Shown here in pieces: positions 33,595 through 47,150 of a stretch of 64,000 nucleotides of DNA (position 1 is its first letter; each line of letters begins with the position of its first letter). Source of the stretch: Brachionus rotundiformis (lineage: Eukaryota > Rotifera > Eurotatoria > Ploima > Brachionidae); assembly GCA_016802295.1 (NCBI GenBank), contig JAESIW010000115.1, positions 1,350,402-1,414,401 on the forward strand, given 5' to 3'. Made by a program: the position numbers and the translations under genes. The notes beneath the pieces are model-generated. The model was not told the origin of the DNA. It did no database searches and saw only the letters and a program-made list of their open reading frames with translations.

Positions 33595-36215
33595 CTAAAC
33601 AGCTTTTTGAAAAATTTCATTCAACGAAGCTGGAATCCAATTTCCATTTTGTAGAATGAAAATAACATTTCTGTCCAAATACAAATTCAAATTTCCAAGC
33701 CGGTAAACTTGTTTGCCTTCTTTAAATTTATTAATTATAGGCATAAACATGATATTCTTCTCAGCTGCCTTTCTCTCAATTATATCTTTAAATGACGAAA
33801 TCACCGGTGTGGCGCTCAACTGTGCACCTTTTTCCCTGGCTGACTCAAGAATTTCTTTAGGTGTTTCACTAATTACAGGACTTGGCGCTGTTGGAGTATA
33901 TGAAACTTGAGCACCGCTTACACTACGGTTCATCATCATTAAACCTTGAGATAATTTAGCTTTTACATTTGGATTTTGTAGCAATTTTTCGCTAAATAAC
34001 GATTTCCATCCCACATACCATTTTGACACTTCTTCATAGTTTGGTGACGAATTTAACCACACGCTCAATACTTGAAGCCATTTTGGGAAAAAATTTTTCT
34101 CCAAAAGAGCAACAAAATTTGAAATCGGAATCAAATCAGCCCAAGAAACAACCCAATTCCATGGTTCTAAATTTTGTTTGCCAGGATTTATTAAAAACTC
34201 TTTTTCAAGTACCATTTCTAATTTTGGCAAAATGTTTCTAAGCAAAAAAGTTTCCCAATTTTGTTCAGAAAAGACTGGTGGCTTCCATGGAATCAAAACA
34301 GCCTTGGCAGATAGATCAGATGGATGCCAACTTTGTAAAGCAGAGGCCAGTTTAAACCTTATGGTTGGAAAAAGAGTAGAATCTAATCGATCTTTCATGA
34401 GCAGCAACCATGGATGAATCCATTCATGTATTGGTACTACATCTGTTAACGGGTTCCAAAGTTCAACTTCATCTATCAATTTTGGCAAAATTATTTGCTC
34501 AAGAATATTCTGAATTATCCAGGTGCACAGGAGTGGCTTCCATTTATCTATCAATCGGCTACATTCAACGGAATATTCTTTAATGCTTATTTCAGATAAA
34601 ATTTTTCGAAAAGCAGGCATCCAAGTCTCCCATACCAATCTATGGTACAAATTCACATTTTCAAAATCAGTTTCATTCAATAGGACTTTTATTTTTGAGT
34701 ATATGTCATGACAAAATATTACAGATTGTGGATCTTGGTCATCATCTGCAACATGTCCTGTAAAAGGCTTCCATAAATTTAATTTTCGCTTTATTAATGG
34801 TGCCATCAATGGTATAGATAATTGGGATAAACTAAAAATAATAAATTCATCTGGATATGCTTGTCGAAGTTCATTAAATGAATCGATGAGATCATCCAGA
34901 GTAATTGTTGCTTGATTTACTTTACTTTCACATTTTTCTATCGAATTCAGCAATTTTTTTATTTTTTCCATTTGGTCAGACTCAGATTTCATTTTGTCTC
35001 TGGTTCGTTTCTCTTCATAATTTAAACTTATTATCATGTCTTCATGGTGTTTCATTTTTTTGTCATAATGGATCAGTTTATCTTCGGTCATGCTTAAAAC
35101 TAAATCCAAATTGTGGGTTAATTCTGGTAGGTCGAAGTTTTCCCTTTTTTTTTCCTCATATTCGCTATCCATTTGAGACAATTTTGTTATATGACCTAAT
35201 GATTCATATCCGTGAGCAACTCGCTGCTCTCTACCAGTCATGTCAATAATTTTTATCTTTCCAGACTTAACTTTTTTGCGCTCAAGCATTTCTAGTTCAC
35301 CAATTTCCATCATTTTTTCAATTTTCCTTAACTTTTCGGGTTGCTTAGAAGCTAATTCAATCAACTCATCTGGAGTCTTTAGAGCATACTGAGGTTTTTT
35401 CTTTTTTTTCTGTTTTAAAATTTTAATGATTTAAAAATTTAGACTAATTAGTTCTTGAATTAAAATTACATCTTTTTTCCATTGTGATACATGGACAGGC
35501 TCATCATCTTCATGCTCTTGATTTTTTCTTTCTCTGCTTTCTGGTCCATGAGCTCCAATTGCACCTTTTCCTTTACGAACAGTTGCTTCAACTGGTATTG
35601 CCCTTCCACTTAAATCTTTTCCAAGACCTTTTCCTTTTTCCCAACCCATTTTTTGCATAAGTTTCATTCCAATGCCTTTAGTATGCCTTTCCCAATTTCC
35701 TATTTCTTTCACATCTGCCCTTTGGAAAAATAAAATACTTTTTAAAATACTAAGCACTCTAAATCTTACTTTGTGATCTTTGGTGCTTGCTTTTGCTTAG
35801 ATGATTTGAAACTTGGTGCTATATTCGGTTCTTTTACTTGGTAATAATTACTTGTTTTTAATTCTTCCATATTATCATTGTCACTGTCACTAGCTAATAA
35901 CTCTTCTTTTTTTATTAAATTACTGATTTCTTCTTCTTCCTCTTCAACATTATCTTTTTCACTATCTTCTTTCTCAGATTTAGAGTTTTTGCTCGATTTT
36001 GAAGAGATAAAGTCTATATTTGCTTTTGAGTACTTTTTCTGCTTTCTATAACTAAACTGGTCTTCCTCCTCACTATCAGAGTATTCTCTAGACGCCCATA
36101 TACCAAGCATAGCCTCTTCTTTGGTCATCTTATGCCGTTTAAAGCCTGGGTTGTAGGCTCTTTGAAGATCTTCTTCATTAAATTCAAATTCTTCCATTTC
36201 CTCTTCGTCACTCAT
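33595..36215 (-). CDS. TFIP11: TFIP11 / tuftelin-interacting protein 11 (spliceosome disassembly factor)
   Basis: Three exons: 35770-36215, 35470-35719, 33595-35409 (introns 50 and 60 nt), 836 residues, matching the human protein's length. The acidic N-terminal region (1-148) carries EFNEEDLQRAYNPG. The G-patch (about 158-205) reads HTKGIGMKLMQKMGWEKGKG, then LGKDLSGRAIPVEA. Exon 3 has VKSGKIKIIDMTGREQRVAH and then the GCFC/TFP11 core with WIIQNILEQIILPKL and WIHPWLLLMKDRL. The family (Ntr1 in yeast) recruits the helicase DHX15/Prp43 through the G-patch to release the intron lariat spliceosome in the nucleus. All segments are present. Confidence 0.96.
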
Positions 36216-36954
36216 GGTAAACTATTTTACAACTTTCTTAATTTTCCTAATATCTTAATTAAATTTGAGTATAATTTTTGAATATTTCAATTTATTTTGA
36301 AACATTGTCTGCATGCATTGATTTAGTTATGCGAATATTAGATAAAAATGTTAACAAATGTTATATAGTTAAAAAAAGCTTTTAAAATTAAGATAATTAT
36401 TTTTTAAATTTTTAGACAAAGTTTATCTTTTTTTATTGAATATTAATTTTTACCATCATCAAAAAAAAAACAATTTACACAGCTCATTCCTTTCTATCAA
36501 ATAAAAGCTCTACTTATATTTGTCTTGGTATTCAAATTGACTCTTTGTTACCAATTTTAAAAAAGCGGCTTTTGGTAAAATGCTTATTTTTCACCTAAAA
36601 AATATATCTAAAATATTCAAATATTCTGTAAATATGGAAAATTTATATAGCAAAATTTAAATCACATTTATTGAGTAAAAACGTCAAAAAATAATTTTTT
36701 TTTGGATAATAATGATTTATAGCGGTTGCCATTAAATATAAAATTGAGACCTTAGATAAAACCAGATTAAACAAGAGAATTCTTGGGCTTAAAAGTCAAT
36801 CACATAAAGAACCAATTTTGTCCAAAATCAATTTAAGACCAAAGACAATCAAGAAAAAAATCCAACTTAATACAAAAATTTATAGAAAAAAAAATATATC
36901 AAAAAAAGCTAAAGAGAAAAAAAATGATTTATTTATAGATATAATTAAGAGCAG
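36216..36954. other. Intergenic
   Basis: AT-rich spacer between the TFIP11 start and the UBE2R stop. No gene seen. Confidence 0.4.
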
Positions 36955-37674
36955 CTATGATTCTTCATTTCCAGAGTCAGTATTCGATTCATCGTAGTTA
37001 AAATCGGAATCGTCATTGTTATCATACGGGTCCAAATCATCCAAATCATCCAATATACAATCATCGTTATTATGGTCAAAGTCCTTTGAGCCTGATGCCT
37101 TGACGCAGTATTCTTCTAAAGTCTGAGGTACATAAACTCCGTCACGTTCGGCATCTGCCCGAGTGGCCAGCACTTGTTTACGAATGATGTTTTCGTATTC
37201 CTTGTCGCCGCCTTTCGAGTCTATGTACCTTCTGTACATGACCGAGGCGTCCACATTCGCAGGCGAGAACGTGTTTGGCTCATTCAGCAGCGAGATTATG
37301 CTCATCATCACAGTGCGCACATTCTGCGCCGGATTCCATTTTTCCGATGGCAACTCAGTGTTTGTCGGATCGTCTACTGGCGGATGGAGTATTGATATGC
37401 ACACATCACCATTTTCATATATGTTTGGATGCCACATCTTGGTGGCAAATCGGACTGACGGAGGCGAGTATGGATAGTCGTGCGGAAATTTAATGTGCGA
37501 CTTGAAGTAGCCGCCCTGGTACAGTGTGTTCGGAGGTCCGAATATGGCAACCTCCCATTCGAACAGATTGTCATTCACTAGGCTGACTGTGAAGCCTTCC
37601 AAGGGCTCTTTTTGAATCGATTTCAGCTCCTGTTGCAATGCTTTTGTTGCCGCACTGGTTGCAGTTTTGGCCAT
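36955..37674 (-). CDS. UBE2R: Ubiquitin-conjugating enzyme E2 R (CDC34)
   Basis: A single exon of 239 residues. The first ATG is at 37674; the frame extends further upstream only from a TTG. HPN is at 82-84 and the catalytic cysteine is Cys92 (GDVCISILHPP). The acidic loop insertion (about 99-111, DDPTNTELPSEKW) is the hallmark of CDC34/UBE2R. The C-terminus is very acidic and ends DSGNEES, close to the human end DDSGTEES, and would bind the cullin basic canyon. The enzyme builds Lys48 ubiquitin chains with SCF ligases. Codon use is visibly more GC-rich than in the neighbours, as expected of a highly expressed gene. Confidence 0.96.
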   Translation of the reverse strand: MAKTATSAATKALQQELKSIQKEPLEGFTVSLVNDNLFEWEVAIFGPPNTLYQGGYFKSHIKFPHDYPYSPPSVRFATKMWHPNIYENGDVCISILHPPVDDPTNTELPSEKWNPAQNVRTVMMSIISLLNEPNTFSPANVDASVMYRRYIDSKGGDKEYENIIRKQVLATRADAERDGVYVPQTLEEYCVKASGSKDFDHNNDDCILDDLDDLDPYDNNDDSDFNYDESNTDSGNEES

Positions 37675-39855
37675 TCTTCCCAAACCCAAATATTTCCTCA
37701 AACTTTAATCTGTTTTATCTCAAGTGACTACGCAAATTAAATTACTCTGGTTGTCAGGACTTTAAAAAAAATTAATTTTTTTTCTATATTAAAAAAAAAT
37801 AAGAAAAATAAAATTTTAAAGTTAAAGTTTTTATTTTGGTTGTTGTTATCGTTGGCGATGGTTTTTAGTTAGAAATTTCAATTATTTTCAATATTAGAGA
37901 AATTATGAAAAATTTTGCTCATAAATTAGCTGCGTTCAAAGAAAATAAATGCGAAAATAATTCAAAAGCTATTTCGTTTTTGCATTTTTTGTTTAGTTGC
38001 AAGCATTTTAGACATAAATTTTATTTTTTATATTTTATTATTTTACAATTTAAATATTTAAATAAAGAATTTTTTTGTTTTATAATATTTAAAGTATACT
38101 TTATTTGCCTGAGTACACAAATTGTCTAGCGAAAAATTTTTCCTCGCGCTATACTTTGAATTTTTTACTTAATTTAGAAAGATAATTTTCTTTCAGTGGT
38201 GAAATTAATCCTCTTAAGGTCCCCTAATGAAGAATAGATTCGCTTATGGATGCAAATTACACAGCTGCATCTTAATTTTGGACAAAAATGTCAAAAATAA
38301 TGCAACATATTTGTATAATCTTGATATAAACGAAAAAATAGCTTTGGGATTGAAAATAATATGAATTAATATGTTTTTTCGGATCTACCTTGTAATAATT
38401 TTATAAATTATAATGTTATTCAATCTAAGGAATAAAAAAGTTTTTTTATACTATTTTTTTAATTTAGTCTAATTTTGACTTATTTTTTGGCTAAAAAAGA
38501 AGTTAAAAATTGTATAAAATAAATATTTAATTCTCCTACTATCAATAATTCCAAATATTTTTTATAAAAGAAATACAATTTATAATTAAAAAGTAAAGGG
38601 TAAATTTTCTTTAAAAAATATTTAATTAAATAAATAATTAATTGAAATGTTGACATAATTTTATTTGATAATTTTTGCAATAATAGATAATGAAAAAATA
38701 CTTAGAAAACTGATTGAATAGAAAATTAGAATAATTATAAAATTATATAACCAATTTAAGTTCGTCAAATTAACTCAATTAGAGAATATTAAAAATTTCA
38801 GATAAAAAAAATATCATGATTCAAATAAATATCATGACATATAAGTTTTTTTATAAGTTTTTCTAGTCGAATTATTTCATCAATTTATATTAATTTTTCC
38901 TCAACTTTTAATTAATTTTATATGTTTAATAATGAAAATCAAAATAAAAAATTACATATTTTTCAAATATAGCTTTACTTTATTATTGCCCCTTTTGAAT
39001 AACAATTAAAATCTTTCTGATATTAAAAGTTCTTAGGTAAACATAGATATTTATAAAGATTTAAGATTAAATGATTTTGATTTTACATGAATATTTAATT
39101 AAATGAATTAATTTTTTTTAAAGATTTTTGTCATTTTCCTTTCCAAAGAGAGGTTTCACCATTTGGTTGATATTGACCATTTAATCATTGAATATGAATC
39201 TTGATATTGATTTATCTTAAAATTAAATTTAATTTTTTTTCAAATTGATATAAAAACATTGATATAAATAATCAAGAGTACATTGAATAAATGATTATTT
39301 TAAATTTAAATCACGAAACCAAGTTAAAATTCAATTATATGCCTCTGAGCACCACTATTTATTTGACAGATTTTTTTATAAAAAAGGTTTTTCTAAGTAA
39401 ATTTAATTTAATTTATTTCTATTTGGGAAACCAAATTATTAGATTATTTTTAGGCTTTAGGGACTAGCAGAACGAATAATTAATTATTAAAATATATAAT
39501 ATCTATTTAAATATTTTATTTATCGACAATTTGAAAAAATTAAAAATAAATCAAATTTAAATTATTTAATTGAATGAAAAACATTTTTTCTATAAATCAT
39601 TTCGAATTATTGATGTACTTAAAAATATCAACATTCGCAGTCATAGTGCCATTTCCTTTATCTTTATTTTATTTTAAAAAACAATAGAAAAAAATTAAAT
39701 ATTCATTTATTTCATAAAATTAGATAAATTCTTTTACACCAATTAATTAATAAAATGTTAACACATTGCACATAAGCTATAAAAAGAAAACATTGAAAAG
39801 CTTAGATAAATTTTATCTATCCAAAAGTAAGCCTTGGTTTTAATTTTTACAAACT
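37675..39855. other. Intergenic, 2.2 kb
   Basis: Very AT-rich. Short frames at 37905-38129 and 38480-38680 are low complexity and show no domain. I call no gene. Confidence 0.4.
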
Positions 39856-42800
39856 CTAAAAAAGACTATCGAATAGTTTTGCCAGATCCAAATTTTCATG
39901 CTCAACAAACAACTTCTCCTTTTCTGCATATTCCAATACAGCCAAATAACAAAAGACATATTGGTCTCTCATTTGTACACTCTGGGCTCTTTGTAATCGA
40001 ATCTTATTTACCGTATCGAATATGTTAACTGTTTTGCAGTCATTTAGCCGATTGATGCTTATGTCAATCGCACAGAATGTACCTGTACGGCCAATACCAG
40101 CGCTACAGTGTACACAAATAGGCGGACCGAGCGGATGACCGGTCCATTTGGTGTTCTTTACCATGTCTTTTAAGCATTCTGATTGATGTTTTCGTACTAG
40201 TTGGATAAAGTCTAAAATTTGACTAGCAGTCTTTGGAACTCCATGATCTGGCCATGACAAAAATTGACAATGAACAATATTTCTTGATTTTCCCGTAAGT
40301 AGATGTTTTACACTTAATCTTGTTACCTTATAATCATCCAAATCCTCAACAGACTCGTTTTTTATTTCGAACAAGTCGTCTACAACAGTTGTGGTGTCTT
40401 TTTCCAAAGGCCAATACTGGGCGCATTTTAGTTTTCGCTGTTCGAAAACTTTAGTTGTCATGGCAATCACCAAAACATACTCTTGCCATATCATTCTCCA
40501 AAAATCTTCCACAGTCTCATCCAAAGGTCCTTGAGTGCTTATATAAGCATTCTTTTGCTTGTATCCATCTACATAATTACCGTGAATGTAGTCATTGCTG
40601 ATGGACCGATCTCCTTTTTTTGTGTGCTCAGGTACCAATTTTATTCTGGACTCATCCAGACAAAGAACGTCTCGGTAGCGATTTTTATTCGCATTTTCTC
40701 TTTCTCTTTAATATGAAAAAAATAAGATAAAATTTGGTTAAAATTTTTTTATTCTGTCACTTGAATGCATCAATGGAAGAATTTATTGGTTGGTTGCGAA
40801 TTATTCTGAATTCGTCACTGAGACCATAAGCACCAGTAGTGACCACATGATCGACTAGTTCATCAATGCTAAGCACATCTTGGTCAGTCGGATCCACATT
40901 CTGTATACTTTGGCAACTAAGTAATTATTAGTTTACTGTTTTATCTAATTTGATTATTTTACTAGTCAACAAAAGGAATGGGTTCTATTTTTTCAGCAAA
41001 TTTGTTTGGCAACATAGATGGTGGTGAATCTGATGAAAGTTGTTTTTTTGCTTTGTTTTTTTCCTCCGCGTCCAAAATGTCTTTTGATTGACGCTTGCGG
41101 TTGACATTAAGCTCATCCTCTTCATCTTCTACCTGAGCTTTTTCCGAATTACTCATTTTAAATTTTTTATTTTTTTTTTCGCTATCAAATGTATAATAAA
41201 AGCTGCAAGTTGATGCCTTATTGGTGACTAATTTGTTACATTCAATTAGCCAATTTGAATGGTCTAGGATAGCCGTGCCTCCCAAATAGTCAGGCAGAAT
41301 TTCTGGAGGAATTTGGTTCCTTAGCTCTTCGTTCGAAACAAACAAAACCTTAAAAAATTATCAAAAAATAGACAAATTAGATTTTAATTTAATTAATTTG
41401 AAAATTTGCAATTTAAAATTATGTTCAAATTTGCAAATTTAAATATTTATTTAAAATCTTAGACAAAAATATTTCTTACTCTTTCTCTTAATTTTTCTCT
41501 CATTAGAATGCTCAACACTTTGACAAAGCATTTGAACCAAAATGGCGCAGCCACCACAAAAAGCTTGTTGAGTCTTGCCGGATAAGAGCCCTTTTTAGTC
41601 ATAAAATATAATTAAAAATTAAAATTTAATTAATCTTGGTTGTTATCTTGAATTTTACTTACACGAACAAGAGTTAGAATTTTCTGGCTGAGGCTTAAAT
41701 CGTAGTTGGATCGCTTGCAATCGTTCATGTCATAGATAAAATTGATGCCGTTTCGTTGCGCTTCCGGACTTGGAAAAAATGTTTATATTTATATTTAAAA
41801 AAAATATTCAATTAATTACTTTTCTAGAGCTGCATCGAGTTGATATATGAGGGTTTTTAATGTTGTTAGTTCATAAGATGGATTTGTGCATCCATTGTTG
41901 AGCCGAACTGTGAAAAGTGCACATACTGGGAAATTTTTTAAAAATGGCTTTTAATTTAAAATTTTCAAATTTTTTTTGTTCCAACAAAAATTGAACAATT
42001 TACCAAAACTGTAAATTTTCCACTATGAAGCTCTTTTAGAAAATCCGTATCATCTATGTCAATAAAATCAAGGCATTCTTTGCGCCTTAAATTCTTAAAC
42101 AATTTTTTAAAATTAAACTTTAAAATAAATATTTTTTGATGAGTTAGGGTTTATTAAAATAAAAATATGTCTTTTAATAATCAATATTTGATGATTTAGT
42201 AAATCATCAAATGATTTTTAAGTTAAAAAAAATCAAATTTATCAATCATTTAATGTAACAACATACTTTCTTGATATATCATTTATTTAAACAAGCGTTT
42301 AGCTTATATTTTAATTAAAATGATATTTAAATCATTGTCGAATATTTATTCCATGTAAGCATGATAAATTTAGTTATTAAAGAGATAAAGTTTACGATAG
42401 ATTAGTTCAATCAAATCAAGAAAAACATGCTTGATCTTAAAAAGTCTTTTTGTCTCTCTTTTTATTTAAATCATCTGTAATAATAACAAAAAATTCTAGT
42501 AAATTAAAATTTAATTGAAAATTATTCTAAAAATAGATTCATTCTTTATCTTTAAATTTTATTAATTGTCAGTTTATAGCTTGTCTAAAATTCTCGTCTT
42601 TTTAGACGCTAAATTTTATCATTCATTTCATAGATTCAATTTATTGATATTTTTGGAAAGATTATCCAAGTGAAAAAAAAACATTAAATTTTTTAAATTA
42701 TCACAATTTAAACAATCTAGTTGATACTTATACTTAAAGTTTTATAATTTTTTTTAAGATTTACTTAGATTTAAAAAATATTGATGAAAAAAATTATTAA

Positions 42801-45211
42801 CTAAAATAATTTTTTACTAAAAATTTGACCTACTTCATGGTCTTTGTAGAGTTTTATTGCACGATCGACGTCAAACTTTCTCGCCATTAGAAATTTAACA
42901 GCAATATTCCAATTTTTCGCATCACTGTTTGACCAATTTTGTTTTCTCAGAAAATCATCGACCGCCTTTAAATTAAAAAAAATAATTAATAATAAATAAA
43001 TATTAATTTTTTTATTATAATAAATATATCTATGAGCTAAATTGGAATTAAATTTGAACTCAAAGACTAACTTTAAATGCCATCATTTTTGTACTCTCAG
43101 TGGAAACAAAACAAATTCACTGTCTCTATTAAACAAAAGAGAAAATATCATATGGTTCTAAAATTAAATTCTACCAAGAAAAAATCAATAATTATTGAGA
43201 GAATGATCATTTATTTAGATCGGAAATTCTGATCCTATTTTAAAATTTAAAACAAAAATCGGAAGTTTTCGGACGAAGCGCTAAACCCTTTGGCGTGACT
43301 TGTAGACTTGAATTTAGTTGAGAATATGTGTGCTTTGGTGAGTCTAATTTGGATTTAATATTTTTGAGCCTAATATATCGAGTCAAATTTTCATACCGAC
43401 TTTCCATTGATTAATTCGGTAAATATTTGCCTAGGTTGGTCACATTTGCTAGCTTTTGTCAAATGTACTTTATGTAAATAAGACTCGATTTTAAATTAAG
43501 GCCAAAGCAATCAAAATAAACCTTTTAAAACTTCTTTTATCAAGAGCCTAATTTTTTAGGTATCGCAATTAATTGAAGATGCTACCATTTTCTCATAGGC
43601 CTTTCCCCAATGTGGCAAATTTTTCAATAGAATATTTAAAGCTCTAATTACATTTATTAAGACTAATGATGAGCAAAAGCACTAAGCCCTAAGCTTCAAC
43701 ATGAGCTAACGGGATAATTACCTTCTATTTATTCTTTCATCATTTATCAATTTTATTCTAAAAATAAAATAATATTAAAAGTCTTTAAAATTAACTTATA
43801 TTTTATGGCCAATCTAAAATATATAAATTTATAGCTACTTAAGGCTGACCATATTTTTTTAAATTTTCAAGTATGAATGTAATTGAGTTCAATTGGAAAT
43901 TTCAAAAATTAACACTAATTACGACTTAATAAACAAAGTCTAGTTTTATTTGTAAAATTTGAATTTAATGTTTTTTTTTCTCGAAAAATCTTGCCAAAAG
44001 TGTATTTTTTTCTTACCTGAATACTCGATCTTATGGAACAGTAGACATAAAAAAATAGAGTTTGTGTAAAATATAGGACTTGCCGAGGGCGTTGATAATA
44101 AATTGATAAATTAACTAATGTGCCTATCTAAACGTTAACAAATGTGCTAGCTTCATAGACCAAAACGAAATAAGATAGTTTTTAATTTTTTTGTTATCTT
44201 TTAAACCATAAGTAATTTCACTGCCTTTTTTTTTGCTATAATTTTTCAGAATTATTTTTTTTATAAAGAATTAAATAAACTAAGAATAATTTAATTTTTT
44301 TTTCTAAATTTAAAATTAGAAAAAGGTAATAAACTAAACTAGGTTATCTAAATAAGCTTATTTGGAGACCTAACGCAAAACAAAATTATATTATAAAACC
44401 AGAAGTTCATACTTAAAAAATTACCAGTATTTGCTAACTTAATATAAATCAGATAAGAAATTGTTTGAGATGGTTTCAGTAAAAGCTAATTTTAAATTTT
44501 ATTTACCCTGTATATTATGTCAAAAAAGAATATTTCATCAGATATTTTATTTATTTTTCTAATGAAAAAAATTCATGATTACCTTTTTTTTCTAAAATTT
44601 CAAGATTAATGATTCAGATGAATCCTTTGAGTTAATGTTAAAAAAATTAATTTCATTTAGCTAATAGAAAATTGAAAATAATCAAATTCAGATGCCAGAA
44701 AAACGTGCCCTAATCAACTGGTTATTTATAAAAAAAAATAATAATAAAATTCCACAAATAAATAATTTACATAAATTCTAATTATCTAATTCTAAAATTA
44801 TTTTTAGAATTCTATCTCATTCACTCACTTTCTCATAGGTTACTTTAATTGGCAAGTGTATGCCAAATATAAATACCAATAACAAGATATTTACGCCATT
44901 TTCAAAAGGCGCGTGAATTTCTAAATACTTACCAAGCGATCGGATTCACGAATTTTGTGCTCGTATTTACAATATGTGCTAGCTGACTTTTTCTCTTGAT
45001 CTTTTAGATCAGGTACCAGATTAACTTCGATTTGGCTCTCACTTGCCAAATTGTCCAAATTTCCAAGACACTCGCTCTGAGTTTTGTTTTTGACTGTGGC
45101 CCAATTTGCCGACTGCTCCACTGGACTTTTCTGCGTATCGTTCAAATTATTCTGTTCAATTAGTTCGGACAAAGGCTCTACTAGACAACTTGCCAAGTCC
45201 TTGGTCTTCAT
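39856..45211 (-). CDS. PTPN9: PTPN9/MEG2: CRAL-TRIO (SEC14) plus protein tyrosine phosphatase
   Basis: Nine exons in frame: 44933-45211, 42834-42965, 42004-42093, 41820-41947, 41663-41768, 41480-41590, 40963-41348, 40761-40916, 39856-40705; 745 residues. Exon 1 is the least certain. Exons 2-7 encode the CRAL-TRIO lipid-binding domain: NIAVKFLMARKFDVDRAIKL, SGKFTVL, ALFTVRL, NGINFIYDMND, ARLNKLFVVAAPFWFK, and PEILPDYLGG. A Lys/Glu-rich insertion (KRKQSKDI-like, in exon 7) separates it from exon 8. The phosphatase (about 470-735) has KNRYRDVLCLDESR, GYKQKNAYISTQGPLDE, WPD with Asp616, and HCSAGIGRTG with Cys663. The family acts on secretory vesicles, where phosphoinositides bind the SEC14 domain. 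Introns 1 and 2 are long (1967 and 740 nt). Confidence 0.9.
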
Positions 45212-45987
45212 ATTAGGATCTAACAATTAAACTTAATCAAAATAGTGATCATTTTCAGTTACATTCATTTAGTTTTTGATTTAATACAGAAAAAAGTCAA
45301 TAGAAAAGTTTCTATTTTTATGCAATTAATTCACTTGATATGAATAATTTTAATTCAAAAATTGCTTACTGCATTTAATTTAAATGTTTAAAAAAAAACT
45401 TCTAAAAAAATTAAATTAAAATAATAATTCAACCCACTCAGACAAAATTACAAGCAGAAATAAATTAGATTGCATCTGAAGCTAGAAATCATCAATTTCC
45501 CTAATGCAATTTTTTATGACTTCGGTGCTGAATAGTCTTTAAACTAAATGGTGCGGTATATTTTGTTTTAAAAAGCCCATTATGTTAGAGGCCATTTGAA
45601 ATTTTGATTGATTAATATTAATGAGTTTTTTTTTTTAATGAAAGATAATTCATATTCACTATCTTTTTTGGATTAGGATACAAAATTATTAACATTCAAC
45701 TGATATTTTGTTAAAATAATTAAAAAATTTTACATTAAATAAAGATATTATTTGTTTTACTATTTTCTTTTATGTCGGACGATCTAAAGTTTTAATTAAA
45801 AATATGAATAGTTTGGGCATTAATCATTTTTGTTCATTATCACGTGATTTAATTTATTATATTAAACAATTAGTTCGAATTCGATCGAATTATTAGGAAA
45901 ATAGAAAAATTTAAATTAGACTAGATTTATTTGAAAAATAGATGATAAACTCTTTTATTAAAAAAAAACAAATAGCTGTTTGAAATA
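45212..45987. other. Intergenic
   Basis: AT-rich promoter-side flank of PTPN9. No gene seen. Confidence 0.4.
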
Positions 45988-46158
45988 TTAACCACCACGT
46001 CGACGAGCATAGCAGCCAATGCATGCGAAAATACCAAGGATTCCAAGAACAAGACCAAGTATTAAAGCGATTGCATCACCACCATCAAAAGCCTGAGATG
46101 ATTGAACCATAAACAAGAGCATAAATGCCAATATTTGATGTATCGAAACGGTGTCCAT
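45988..46158 (-). CDS. 56-residue membrane micropeptide with signal peptide
   Basis: An ATG-to-TAA frame of 57 codons. The N-terminus looks like a signal peptide (ILAFMLLFMVQSSQA), then an acidic FDGGDA. A Gly/Leu/Ile-rich span (IALILGLVLGILGIFACIGC) and a basic end YARRRGG follow. This predicts a small type I membrane protein of about 33 residues after processing. Codon use is less AT-biased than the flanks and the composition is far from random. Small animal proteins of this layout are known, but I cannot name the family. It lies 0.8 kb upstream of PTPN9 on the same strand. Confidence 0.7.
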   Translation of the reverse strand: MDTVSIHQILAFMLLFMVQSSQAFDGGDAIALILGLVLGILGIFACIGCYARRRGG

Positions 46159-47097
46159 TTGATTTGATATCTTTTTTATTTTAATTTTTATTTTTGATAG
46201 AAAAAGATTAATGTGAATTTAAGAAATTATAAAATAGTCATATTATTTAAAATCACCTGCTAACTATATCTTATCAAATAGAATACCGATTCATAAAGCA
46301 CATGATTTTTTTTAAATATTTGAATATCTATGCTTTTTTAAAAAGTTTTCTAATATTAACCAAACTCATTAAGAAAATTTTTCTAAGGCTTTAAGTATAA
46401 AGACTATAATACTATAACTTCAATTTGTTCAATTAAATTTTTATATTATATTTTTACCCGTATTAAAAGTTAACAAGTTAACTCTCAAGTTAGAATGAAT
46501 TTAAGTTTTAGTTTTATCATTTTAAATAATTTTTTTTAAAATAAAATTTAATGATTATCACTTTTATATCGTTTAAAAATTAATTTATTAAATAATATAT
46601 AATTAAGACGCGTTGCTGCATAGCAATTTCGAGGGTCTTATTAGAATCTAATCAGAAAACTTTTGACTGATTAAAAAAATCTACTTGAGAGCGCTTGGAA
46701 CTTGCAAAAAAGTTGCTTATTTCTTCAGCAATTAGAGCATAAAAAAATTGGTCATCTTGGTATTTGCCATAGAAAAAAAAAATTTTCTTTTATTTTCCAT
46801 CAGGACAGTCAGTCTTTGTATAATGTATTATTAAAAAAATTCTTTCCGATAATTCGAAACTAATACGCCGGATAAAAATCCAAATAAACATATTTAAGCC
46901 AAGCTTATTATTGTATTATATAAATGAATTATAAAAAGGAGCTAATCGAACAAAAAAAAATTATTTTTTAATTAATGCTTGGCAAGAGTGTTTTAAATTG
47001 TCATCAAAATTTCTTTTAAAAAAACTTAATTCATTCAAGAATAAAATTGAAATTATTTTTCTTCTGGAAAAGAGATGTATAATATGTAAAGACAAAA
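46159..47097. other. Intergenic
   Basis: AT-rich; no recognisable gene. It borders the inserted copy of IQCH exons. Confidence 0.4.
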
Positions 47098-47122
47098 TGA
47101 AATAAGACCTTATATCAGAATG
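47098..47122 (+). repeat. 25-bp direct repeat flanking the IQCH duplicate, left copy
   Basis: The 25-base word starting TGAAATAAGACC and ending ATCAGAATG recurs exactly at 48072-48096, on the other side of the inserted segment. Confidence 0.95.
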
Positions 47123-47150
47123 TAATTATTTAAATCTTATTAATCGTTTA

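Noticed and set aside
38480..38680. Minus-strand 66-residue frame
   Set aside because: Low-complexity Lys/Ile/Tyr-rich translation of AT-rich DNA, without domain or neighbours.
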